DNA of 64,000 nt from Thermoactinomyces daqus (GTDB taxonomy: Bacteria > Bacillota > Bacilli > Thermoactinomycetales > Thermoactinomycetaceae), in contig NZ_JPST01000021.1 in assembly GCF_000763315.1 (NCBI RefSeq), positions 1 to 64,000 of the forward strand. The letters run 5' to 3'. The notes under the pieces were generated by a model that was not told the origin of the DNA, did not search any database, and saw only the letters and a program-made list of their open reading frames with translations. Position numbers and translations under genes: made by a program. Numbering within the stretch: the first letter of the stretch is position 1; each line of letters begins with the position of its first letter. This document shows positions 51,364-60,306 of the stretch, in pieces.

Positions 51364-52605
51364 ATGCACATCTTTGGTAGAACTGACCGGCTTGATCGGG
51401 AAGCTTGGTTGCTTTTGCTCATGAGTGGTCTGTTTGCCATCGCATCCGCTCTGTCCAGTTCGTTTGTCAATATTTATTTATGGAAACTAAAAAACGACTG
51501 GATTCTGATCAGTTGGTTCAATACCATTCATTATGGCTCAGCCGCTACCACTTTTGTGTTGGCCGGCTGGATGACCAAGCATATCGAGCGGGTGATTGCA
51601 ATTCGCTTGGGAGTAGCCGGTTTGTCAGTTTTTTATCTGTCTGTCTTATGGTTGGGCACGAAAGCCGTCGATTATATATTCTGGCTGGGAATTCTGATGG
51701 GAGTGGGATCGGGGTTTTTCTGGCTGGCGTTTAATGTTCTCTATTTTGAAATCACCGACCGGAAGAATCGGGATGTGTTTAACGGAGTCAATGGTTTTCT
51801 CACATCGGTTGCCGGGATCGTGGCCCCGTTTATTTCCGGTTACATCATCAGCCATATGGGGAAGTTTGCGGGTTACCGCATCATTTTTGCGGTTTCGCTA
51901 GCCATCTTCATCAGTGCCGTGATGGTCAGCTTTTTTTTTAAATCCCGCCGCACCCGCGGGGAGTATCAGTTGCTTCCCGTTCTGAAACTGGCCGGGACGC
52001 GGGGCAGCAATTGGTACTGGGTGAGTTTGGCCATGGCGGCGCAAGGGTTGCGCGAAGGCATTTTCACCTTTTTGATCAGTTTGCTCGTTTTTGTGGTGAC
52101 GAAAAATGAATGGGAATTGGGCGGTTTTTTTACGGTACAATCGGCGGTTTCCTGTCTTGGATTTTTTATTGTCAGCCGTTATATGAAACCGGCCCTTCGT
52201 TACCGTTTTCTCCTGATCGGGGCGGCGATGATGGGGATTCTCATCCTTCCCCTCGTCGTCTCTCTCAGCAGTGGATCCCTGTGGATTTTGGGGGTCGGCG
52301 CTGCCTTTTTCTATCCTTTTTATGCGGCTCCGCTCATGGCCTCCGTCTTTGATGTGATCGGTGCCACGGAGAGAGCGGCGCGGCGGCGGATTGAATGTGT
52401 GGTTTCACGGGAATTGGCCCTGAATCTTGGCCGGATCACGGGGATTCTCTTTTTTATCTGGTGGATGAGTACCTTCCCCAATCTTTTTCAGATTCGCTGG
52501 TTTGTGCTGATCATCGGATTTACGCAATTGTTGGCCTGGCTGGCCATCCGGCATGTACCTGTCGGAACGGGGGAAATGGTAAAGAAGGTTGCCGGCCGTC
52601 CCTGA
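51364..52605 (+). CDS. MFS transporter of unknown substrate
   Basis: 413 residues, 11-12 membrane segments (LLLLMSGLFAIASALSSSFV, WLGILMGVGSGFFWLAFNVL and others). The loop between TM2 and TM3 is short (WMTKHIERVIAIRLG), without a standard motif A, as in the YqgE-like/BT1-like group. ATG 51364 with a modest GGTGAGAG site. Single gene with a terminator. Confidence 0.8.
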   Translation: MHIFGRTDRLDREAWLLLLMSGLFAIASALSSSFVNIYLWKLKNDWILISWFNTIHYGSAATTFVLAGWMTKHIERVIAIRLGVAGLSVFYLSVLWLGTKAVDYIFWLGILMGVGSGFFWLAFNVLYFEITDRKNRDVFNGVNGFLTSVAGIVAPFISGYIISHMGKFAGYRIIFAVSLAIFISAVMVSFFFKSRRTRGEYQLLPVLKLAGTRGSNWYWVSLAMAAQGLREGIFTFLISLLVFVVTKNEWELGGFFTVQSAVSCLGFFIVSRYMKPALRYRFLLIGAAMMGILILPLVVSLSSGSLWILGVGAAFFYPFYAAPLMASVFDVIGATERAARRRIECVVSRELALNLGRITGILFFIWWMSTFPNLFQIRWFVLIIGFTQLLAWLAIRHVPVGTGEMVKKVAGRP

Positions 52606-52620
52606 AGGCGGTGGAAGCAT

Positions 52621-52652
52621 GCGGGCACCCATTTGGGAATGCCCGCTTTTTT
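52621..52652 (+). terminator. Terminator of the MFS gene
   Basis: GCGGGCA / TGCCCGC with T6. Confidence 0.85.
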
Positions 52653-52979
52653 CTAATGGCGATGCACGATTCCGCTTGTGACGGGGTAGTGGTAAAGTTG
52701 CCCGCCGATCGTGCGAATGACGGCCATGATGGTTGCGCAGAAGGCAAAGAGCGAGATGAGGGGAATCAGCAAAAATCCGATCAGCACCAGCGTCAGAACC
52801 GCGCTCACCGCCACGGCGACCAGTGAGAACAGATGAAATGCGAACGCTTCTTTGGCGTGGTGCTGCACAAAAGGCGAATTTTTTTTCGCCATCATCAAGA
52901 TGACAGGAAGCAGAAAAGGAAAGAAGAAAAGGCTGGCATGGCATAAAACCGCAAAAATTTTATCTTCCGTTGTAACCAT
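52653..52979 (-). CDS. DUF4870 membrane protein
   Basis: 108 residues. DUF4870 pattern: KIFAVLCHASLFFFPFLLPV, then PFVQHHAKEAFAFHL and two or three further membrane segments. Function unknown. ATG 52979 behind AAAGGTG. Confidence 0.85.
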   Translation of the reverse strand: MVTTEDKIFAVLCHASLFFFPFLLPVILMMAKKNSPFVQHHAKEAFAFHLFSLVAVAVSAVLTLVLIGFLLIPLISLFAFCATIMAVIRTIGGQLYHYPVTSGIVHRH

Positions 52980-53089
52980 TTGATTCACCTTTCGAATGAA
53001 ATGAATTAAAATTCAAAATATAGGGTTCGCCTTTTAATCTTCTCTTAAATTTAAACGATGATGGTTTGTTTTACAAGGGAGGAATTCAG

Positions 53090-53572
53090 GTGATTTATTA
53101 CTTTGCCTATGGTTCGTGCATGGACGAGCAGAGCTTTGCCCAAACGGTCGGAAAGGATCATTATGAAGTGGCGGGAGCAGCAGTCCTGAAGGATTATCAG
53201 CTGGTCTTTAGTGCATTCAGCAAGAAACGGAATGGAGGGGTGGCCGATCTGGTTTTTGCGCCGGGCGAAGAGGTGGAAGGCGTCTTATATCGGATCACGC
53301 CTGAAGCATTGGAACCGTTGGATGAGCGGGAGGGGGTTCCGAGCGGCAAATATAAGCGAATGGATGTCCACGTTTGCTTTCAGGAGCAGCTGGTTCGCGC
53401 AATGACCTATACGATTGTGAACAAAGAACAGGAAGAGATCAAGCCGAGCAAAGAATATTTGCAGCTGATTTACAACGGAGCGTCCCGCTTTCTCAGCGAC
53501 GCCTACCGGACGAGATTGGCGGGGGAATGGTCGAGCAAATTCGGCATTTCCGATTTTTTGCAGGAAACATAG
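53090..53572 (+). CDS. Gamma-glutamylcyclotransferase-like (AIG2/GGCT fold) protein
   Basis: 160 residues. The start YYFAYGSCMDEQSF has the YGSxM loop; the catalytic Glu is in LDEREGVPSGKYKR and VEGVLYRITPE is typical. GGCT-fold enzymes cleave gamma-glutamyl bonds to 5-oxoproline; the true substrate is unknown. GTG 53090 follows AAGGGAGGAA. Confidence 0.85.
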   Translation: MIYYFAYGSCMDEQSFAQTVGKDHYEVAGAAVLKDYQLVFSAFSKKRNGGVADLVFAPGEEVEGVLYRITPEALEPLDEREGVPSGKYKRMDVHVCFQEQLVRAMTYTIVNKEQEEIKPSKEYLQLIYNGASRFLSDAYRTRLAGEWSSKFGISDFLQET

Positions 53573-53628
53573 TTCCGGTTTGCGTTTGCATGGTTGGAGA
53601 GAATTCGGAATGGGAAGGAGTACGGCCA

Positions 53629-54998
53629 GTGGATCATTTGCGGGAGCTGCTTGCCAAACAGAAGGCTTTTTTTCACGAAGGGAAGACAAGAGAGACACCG
53701 GTTCGTTATGAACGACTCCGCCTCTTGCGTGATGCGATTCGCCGCTATGAACCGGATATTATCACCGCACTGAGAAAAGACCTGAATAAGTCCGAGTATG
53801 AAACCTATTTGACGGAATTGGGCGTCATCTATGAAGAAATCAAGTATGTGATGAAACATCTGAAAACGTGGACGAAGCCGAAACGGGTCAAAACTCCTTT
53901 GATGCTGTTCGGTTCCAGAAGCTATATCTGTCCCGAACCGTACGGGGTCAGCCTGATCATTTCTCCTTGGAATTACCCGTTTCAACTTACGGTTTCCCCG
54001 CTGATCGGTGCCATCGCTGCCGGCAACTGTGTCGTGCTGAAGCCTTCCGAGCTGGCGCCGCATACCGCCAAAGTGATAAACCAGATGCTGACAGGCATTT
54101 TTGAGAGCGAGTTCGTCGCAGTCGTGGAAGGTGGCGTTGAGACCAGTTCGGCATTGTTGGATCTGCCGTTTGACCATATCTTTTTTACGGGCAGTACCCG
54201 TGTGGGGAAAATCGTGATGGAAAAAGCGGCCCGATCGCTCACTCCGTTCACCTTGGAACTGGGTGGAAAAAGCCCGGTCATCGTCACGGAGGACGCCCAT
54301 ATTGATCTGGCGGCGCGACGGCTGGTGTGGGGGAAATTCATCAACGCAGGGCAAACCTGTGTCGCGCCGGATTTTCTCTATGTTCATGAAAAAGTGAAAG
54401 AAGCGTTGATAATTCGGATGAAAACGGAAATTTCCCGTGCTTTCGGCGAAAACCCCCTGGTCAACCCCAATTATACGCGCATTGTCAATGAGCAGCATTT
54501 TGCCCGTCTGTCCGGCTTCCTGAACGACGGGAAAGTGATTTATGGCGGGCAAAAGGATGAAGAGAAACTTTTGATCGCCCCTACTTTACTGGACGAAGTC
54601 ACATGGGAGATGCCGGTGATGCAGGAAGAAATTTTCGGCCGATTTTGCCTGTTTTTTCATATCAGGAGATTGACGAGGTTATTCAGGTGATTCGTGAGAA
54701 GCCGAAACCCCTGGCTTTATATCTCTTTACGGAAAACAGGGAAACCGGGAAAAAAGTGATCGAATCCGTTTCGTTCGGCGGAGGGGCGATTAACGATACA
54801 CTGGTTCATCTGGCAACGCCGTACCTGCCGTTTGGTGGCGTGGGCCCGAGCGGAATCGGAAGCTATCACGGCAAATTCAGTTTTGATTGTTTTTCGCACC
54901 AAAAGGGCATTGTAAAACAATCGACGAAAATCGATTTCCCGTTTCGTTACCACTTCAGCCAAAGCGGCTTGAAGTTGCTGAAAAAGATGATGAAGTAA
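53629..54998 (+). pseudogene. Class-3-type aldehyde dehydrogenase, frameshifted
   Basis: GTG 53629 behind GGGAAGGAG. Full ALDH in two frames: SPWNYPFQL, FFTGSTRVG, FTLELGGKSPVIV (Glu) and INAGQTCVAPDF (catalytic Cys), then the frame breaks at about 54639 inside EEIFG|PILPVF. Adding one C to CC at 54639-54640 restores EIFGPILPVFSYQEID and the rest (LPFGGVGPSGIGSYHG). The 1370 nt are one short of 457 codons. Similar to AldX/YwdH. A single-base loss in a C-run may be sequencing error. Confidence 0.85.
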
Positions 54999-55000
54999 AA

Positions 55001-55023
55001 AAGGGGCAATGATCATGCCCCTT
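55001..55023. terminator. Two-way terminator between ALDH and rhodanese
   Basis: AAGGGGCA pairs with TGCCCCTT; A-run before. Confidence 0.75.
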
Positions 55024-55045
55024 CTTGGCGTTTTCATTGGCTGCC

Positions 55046-55885
55046 TCAACCGTTGCCTTTTTCCGGCCCTGTCGCAATCGGATTTTCTTTATGGGAAATC
55101 CAGTCGCTCCAGCTCCCCGGATAGAGTTTCACCCGCGTAAATCCGGCTTCTTTCAGTGCGAGCACATTGGGCGTGGCTGTTACACCGGAACCGCAGTAAA
55201 CAATCATTTCCTTATCCTTGGGCAAAGAGGAAAAATGATGTTTCAGTTCCTCTTTGCTTTTCCATTGCCCGTCCGGACGCAAAACATCTTTCCAGAAGAA
55301 GTTTACGGCCCCGGGAATATGGCCGGCGACGGGATCAATCGGTTCCTCCAGACCGAGATAGCGGTTAAGTTCCCGCGAGTCGATCAGCAGAGTATCTTGA
55401 CGGTTCATTTTTTGTTTTACCTCGTCCTGATCCGCAGCCATTTCCGCTATGATGTGCGGTTTAAAGCTGCGCGGTGTGGGGGAGGGAACCTCGGCGGTAA
55501 CGGGGTAACCGCGTTCTTTCCACAGCTGAAACGTGCCATTCATCACACTGACCTTCGGATGGCCCAGATATGTCAGAAGCCACCAACAGCGGGCAGCCAT
55601 ACATCCTCCCTGATCATCATAGGCGATGACATGAATGTTCTCGTCCACTCCGATCGCGCTCAGAGTCTTGGCCAGGTCTTCGGGGTCCGGCAAGGGATGG
55701 CGTCCTCCGTGCTGTTGGATTTTGCCGGACAGATCCTTTTCCAGATCAAAGGCACCCGGCAAATGCTCCTGCCGGTAAGCCTTTTCTCCCGCTTCCGGAC
55801 TGCCGAGCGTAAACCGGCAATCAACGAGCAAAACCCGGGGGTCGTTCAGGTGTTCATGCACCCAGCTCATCTCAACCAAATTCAT
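55046..55885 (-). CDS. Tandem rhodanese sulfurtransferase
   Basis: 279 residues, two rhodanese domains. The N-terminal one is inactive (DDQGGCMAAR region); the active Cys is in VYCGSGVTA of the second, the CGSGVT loop of thiosulfate/3-mercaptopyruvate sulfurtransferases. HIPGAVNFFW is also typical. Moves sulfane sulfur to cyanide or thiols. ATG 55885 follows GGAGG. Confidence 0.9.
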   Translation of the reverse strand: MNLVEMSWVHEHLNDPRVLLVDCRFTLGSPEAGEKAYRQEHLPGAFDLEKDLSGKIQQHGGRHPLPDPEDLAKTLSAIGVDENIHVIAYDDQGGCMAARCWWLLTYLGHPKVSVMNGTFQLWKERGYPVTAEVPSPTPRSFKPHIIAEMAADQDEVKQKMNRQDTLLIDSRELNRYLGLEEPIDPVAGHIPGAVNFFWKDVLRPDGQWKSKEELKHHFSSLPKDKEMIVYCGSGVTATPNVLALKEAGFTRVKLYPGSWSDWISHKENPIATGPEKGNG

Positions 55886-56012
55886 GATCTTTCCTCCTTC
55901 GCTCTCCTCTGAATATTGTAACAAAAAGCACTCGCGAGCCCTGGCTGGAAAAATTCAAATGAAAAGGAAATAGTTTACCCAGAAAATTCGTAAATCAATT
56001 ATAATAGGATAA

Positions 56013-57272
56013 ATGTTGATGAAAAAGGGGGTAAGACAACGCTTGAATTTTTTCATATTGCTTCTTCTGTCGGCCGGATGGATTTATTTGTTTCTCACCG
56101 TCAACGAGCTGAAAAAACGGGTGATACGGATTGAGAAACAGATGAAGCCGCAAGCGGAGCCGGCCGAAGCTTCACAACCGGCTGCGAAACCGGAAAAACC
56201 GATGCCCGGCCAGCCCGTCGCAGCCAAACCGGGTATTCCCGTTCCGGACAAACCGTCTGTTCCGGTTCAGTCTGTGCCGAAAAAAGAAGCAAAAGCGAAG
56301 AAGCCGAGCCGTCCGAAGCGAAACAGGAAAGAATGGGAGTATCTGATCGGCGGGCGCTGGCTCAACCGAATTGGAGCCGTCGCTTTGGTCATCGGCCTGG
56401 TCTTTTTTGTGAAGTACGCTTTTGATCATCATTGGGTAAACGAAATCGTTCGCGTCCTCATGGGGGGAGCCTTCGGAATTTTGCTCCTGGCAGGCGGGCG
56501 CCATTATTATCGGAAGCAGTTGCCCATTTTCGCCCAGGGGCTGATCGGGGCAGGCACTGCCACCTTATATGCTTCCGTCTATGCCGCTTTTGATTTTTAT
56601 CATTTTTTGTCATTCGGCATGGCGATTCTCCTCATGTCGCTGGTAACCATGTTGGCGTTATGGCAGGCACTCGTTTATGATTCACTGGCCATTTCCCTGC
56701 TCGGTTGGATCGGGGCCTTTATCACCCTGCCGGTGTTGGGAGCTGATCCTGGCAATCAAGTGGGCCTGTTTACTTATCTGGTGTTTGTCGCCCTGGGCAT
56801 GGTATTAATCAGTTTGAAAAAAAGGAATTGGACCATTTTATATCATCTGACACTTTATGCGATCTATGTCTGCTGTTTTGCTCTGATGACGTCAAGCTCC
56901 CATTCATGGCATCTGTTATATTTAACGGCCTTCTGGCTGATCTTTTACCTGTACGAGCTGGCAGTGGCGCGCAAGCCGGGGGTCTGGCCCGCCGCCCATT
57001 TGGTGACCGCCAGCTTTAACGCCTTTTTCATGCTTCTCGGCCTCCTTATACTGCCGCTTCATCATGCGGTATGGACAGGAGAGAAAGTCTATCTGTTCAG
57101 TGTGGCCTATTTGCTGCCGCTGGCCTGGCTCAAATGGAAGCGGCGGGAACGGGAGTTTTCCAAGACAGAGCGAAACCGTTACGGTTTTACTTTTCTTTTT
57201 CTCGGAGAGCCGTTTCTCTCCTATCTGGAGGACGTCTTGAAAAGGGAAATGGAGGGAGAGGTGTTACGATGA
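56013..57272 (+). CDS. DUF2339 membrane protein, C-terminally short
   Basis: 419 residues. N-terminal membrane helix, coiled coil (NELKKRVIRIEKQMK), a Pro/Ala/Lys-rich linker, then DUF2339 start WEYLIGGRWLNRIGAVALVIGLVFFVKYAFDHHW and about ten membrane segments. Family members are usually far longer (about 600-900), so about a third or more is missing; the odd tail EPFLSYLEDVLKREMEGEVLR is soluble and unlike the family. A -10 TATAAT at 56000 puts the RNA start near the first ATG, so TTG 56043 behind AAAGGGGG may be the real start. It overlaps galE by ATGA. Confidence 0.7.
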   Translation: MLMKKGVRQRLNFFILLLLSAGWIYLFLTVNELKKRVIRIEKQMKPQAEPAEASQPAAKPEKPMPGQPVAAKPGIPVPDKPSVPVQSVPKKEAKAKKPSRPKRNRKEWEYLIGGRWLNRIGAVALVIGLVFFVKYAFDHHWVNEIVRVLMGGAFGILLLAGGRHYYRKQLPIFAQGLIGAGTATLYASVYAAFDFYHFLSFGMAILLMSLVTMLALWQALVYDSLAISLLGWIGAFITLPVLGADPGNQVGLFTYLVFVALGMVLISLKKRNWTILYHLTLYAIYVCCFALMTSSSHSWHLLYLTAFWLIFYLYELAVARKPGVWPAAHLVTASFNAFFMLLGLLILPLHHAVWTGEKVYLFSVAYLLPLAWLKWKRREREFSKTERNRYGFTFLFLGEPFLSYLEDVLKREMEGEVLR

Positions 57273-58267
57273 AATCCGTTTTGGTGACAGGGGGAGCCGG
57301 TTACATCGGCAGCCACACTGTTCGGGAATTGAAAAAGCGCCGGATCCATGTGGTCGTGCTGGACAACTTGTCCACCGGACACCGTGAGGCGGTGCAAACC
57401 CCTTATTTTTATGAAGGGGATATTGCTGATGAATCGTTAGTAAAAGAGATTGTGCAAAAGCATCGGATCGATGCCGTGATCCATTTTGCCGCCAAAAGTC
57501 TTATCTCTGAATCGGTCAAAAAGCCGGACCTGTATTTCAGGGAAAATACGATGAAATCCTGTTCCTTTTTCGAAACGGTCATCCGCGAAGGAGTCCGGAA
57601 CATTGTTTTCTCCTCGACGGCAGCGGTTTACGGATCGGCTCACTCCGCCCCGATCAGGGAAGATGACTCTTTGCGGCCTGTCAATCCCTATGGGCAATCC
57701 AAGTTGAAAACGGAAAAATATTTGCAATGGGCTGGGGCGAACCGAGGCGTAAAATGGGTCGCCCTGCGTTATTTCAATGCGGCCGGTGCTGCGCTCGACG
57801 GGGCGATCGGGGAAGATCATCAGCCGGAGAGCCATCTGATCCCCCTTGTCCTTCAAACCGCACTTGGACAGCGTGAGTCGGTCGCCATCTACGGTGATGA
57901 TTATCCGACTCCTGACGGAACCTGCATCCGCGACTACATCCATGTTCTCGATCTGGCGGTAGCTCACATTTTGGCTCTTCAGGCGCTTGGTGAAGGCCAT
58001 CTCCCGCAAAATTGCTATAACGTGGGAACCGGGTCGGGCTATTCCGTCCGTGAGATCATCGACATGGCCGGACGCGTTACCGGAAAGGCGATCCGCAGCA
58101 CGATCGCTCCCCGCCGGGAAGGAGATCCGCCTATGCTTGTGGCCGACAGCAAGGCCTTACGGGAGCACTTGGGCTGGAAACCTCAATACAGCGATTTGCA
58201 GACGATCATAATGAGTGCGTGGAAATGGCATCAAACCCATCCATTTGGCTTTGAAAAAAGGGGATGA
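57269..58267 (+). CDS. galE: UDP-glucose 4-epimerase
   Basis: 332 residues. NAD-binding VTGGAGYIGSHTVREL, catalytic Tyr/Lys in NPYGQSKLKTE, plus SSTAAVYG and RYFNAAGA. Interconverts UDP-glucose and UDP-galactose for surface polysaccharide. Starts in the stop of the DUF2339 gene and its own stop overlaps the next ATG (ATGA), so the three genes are coupled. Confidence 0.92.
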   Translation: MKSVLVTGGAGYIGSHTVRELKKRRIHVVVLDNLSTGHREAVQTPYFYEGDIADESLVKEIVQKHRIDAVIHFAAKSLISESVKKPDLYFRENTMKSCSFFETVIREGVRNIVFSSTAAVYGSAHSAPIREDDSLRPVNPYGQSKLKTEKYLQWAGANRGVKWVALRYFNAAGAALDGAIGEDHQPESHLIPLVLQTALGQRESVAIYGDDYPTPDGTCIRDYIHVLDLAVAHILALQALGEGHLPQNCYNVGTGSGYSVREIIDMAGRVTGKAIRSTIAPRREGDPPMLVADSKALREHLGWKPQYSDLQTIIMSAWKWHQTHPFGFEKRG

Positions 58268-59855
58268 AAATCGCGGTGTTTCGTCATAAGTTGCGAATCG
58301 GCTTGTTCCTGATCCTGGCCGCATCGATTTTGTTATGTGCCTTCTCCGTATGGAAAGCCCGTGGCGATGCCTCTCAGTCCAATGATCTGCCTCCGGCTGG
58401 CCACGCGGGCTGGCACAAACATTCAGGCCACCGGATGCATCAGGCGCACCCGGGCCAAAAGATTCCCGCCAGTCATCCGATGTGGAGAAACGGTGGCAAT
58501 CCATCACCGGACGGAAAACATTTTTTTGGCAACTTTCGCGGGGCGAATTCCGATCAACGGAAAGAACTTGTGTTTTTCTTTACAGCCTTTTGTTTCTCGG
58601 CGCTTTTGCCTTTGCTTGCGATCGTGTTTTCTGCAAAAAGGGAAAGATTGCGCCTCAGCAGCAGAAGGCCTTGTTGTGGAGCTTGTTGGGAGCCGGCTTG
58701 TGCTTGAGGGTGGCTCTCGCTCCATGGGTCGGGGGGCAATCGTTTGATCTCAATCTCTTCAAAAGTTGGGCCTTGGCCGCAGCCGAAAACTTCAGTGGAT
58801 TTTATCTTCATGGTTCCAGCGATTACCCACCCTTGTACATTTACATTTTGTATCTGGTTGGCAAGGCAGTCTCGCTTCCGGCGTTGGGTTCCTATTTTAC
58901 CCTGTTGATCAAGCTGCCGTCCATCGCGGCCGATTTGCTCACCGCTGCTCTCCTTTACCGGCTGGCCGCCAAGCATCTTTCGGTGGAGACCGACCTTCTG
59001 CTGTCGGCGTTTTATCTTTTTAGTCCGGCAGTATTCATCAACTCCACTTTTTGGGGGCAGGTCGATTCCTTCTTCACATGGGTTGTAGTCGTGGCGGTAT
59101 GGTTGCTGACGGAGAAAAGGGTGTACGGCTCGGCAGCGCTTTTTGCCGCAGCCGTCCTGATGAAACCGCAAGGGATCATCTTTTTGCCTGTTCTGTTATT
59201 TGAGCTGGTGCGGCTGAAGAGTGTCAAGCGTTTTTTCATTGCCGCATTTACTGCATTGGCCACGGCTCTGGTCATCATCCTGCCCTTTTCCTTCCGGCAA
59301 AGTCCGCTTTGGATTGTCAAACTGTTCGCCGGGACCATCGGGGAATATCCGTATGCCTCAGTCAATGCTTATAACTTCTTCAGTCTGATCGGGGCCAATT
59401 ACAAGCCGGATACAACCGTGATGTTGTTTTTCAGTTACTATACCTGGGGGATGATTTTCATTGTCCTCATTACCCTTTTCACCGGGTTTCTCTATTACAG
59501 AGGACGCAGCGCCAAGCATGCTTTCCTGGCGGCGCTGATTCAGATTGCCGGTGTCTTCACCTTTTCCGTCAGTATGCATGAAAGGTATCTGTTCCCCGCA
59601 GTGGCCCTGTCCTTGCTGGCATTTATCTTTCTTAAGGACAAAAGGTTGCTTTGGCTGTCCGTCGGATTGAGTGCCACCAGTTTTATCAACACCGCCACCG
59701 TTTTGTACGGCATGACCCGCGGAGGAGTCCCTTATAATGTTCCCATGTTTCTCACCTCGCTTCTGAATGTTGTTCTCTTCATTTTCCTAGCGAAGGCAGG
59801 CTGGGATCTGGCAGCGGGAACGAACAAGAAAGAGGATGCTTTGCGCACAAAATGA
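58264..59855 (+). pseudogene. Membrane glycosyltransferase-like protein, frameshifted
   Basis: Starts at ATG 58264 coupled to galE. Signal-anchor LRIGLFLILAASILLCAFSV, a His-rich extracytoplasmic stretch (HKHSGHRMHQAHPG) and a second membrane segment LPLLAIVFSA; after that, the next frame carries GKIAPQQQKALLWSLLGAG and a GT-C-like multi-membrane region (FDLNLFKSWALAAAENF, YPPLYIYILY). The break fits one lost A in the A5 run near 58637 (1592 nt, one short of 531 codons). Mannosyltransferase-like; lipid-linked sugar donor likely. It may be an assembly error. Confidence 0.7.
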
Positions 59856-59945
59856 GGATCTTCATTTTCTCTGATCCATTGCGGCCTTCGTCTGAGATCG
59901 AATCGGACACCGCTTTGAGGCACTTGAAATAAAATCCTCAGCAAA

Positions 59946-59986
59946 AAACGCCGAAAACGCTATTTTAAGGAAGCGATTCGGCGTTT
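59946..59986 (+). terminator. Terminator of the galE operon
   Basis: AAACGCCGAA pairs with TTCGGCGTTT over a 21-nt loop. Confidence 0.65.
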
Positions 59987-60306
59987 AAATACATCGCTTC
60001 TTCACCGTTATTTGCATACTCCGGACAGACTGCCAGCCATCTTCACATCCTTTTGCCATGCTTTCTCTCTCCCTTGATTTTCGGGTGGTGCATACTATTT
60101 GCTTCATGCTGAGTGAAACAAGTTTTGAGCTTTGGACAACTTTGTGTGATTCCGCGGCACCGGACTTTTCCTCCTGCATTCAATCGTCCTGTAGTCTCCT
60201 CACAGGCAGGGGGATGGTGCCTGAGATCATCTTCGCCCTTGATCTGCGGGGAAATAGGGTTAAGATAGAAGTATGTACTGCGGATGTTGGGTGAGAGGAT
60301 GTTACG
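59987..60306 (+). other. Non-coding stretch upstream of topB
   Basis: About 320 nt. No gene or known riboswitch pattern seen. An AT/GT-rich end with TTAAGATAG near 60261 may hold the topB promoter, but no good -35 was found. Confidence 0.4.
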
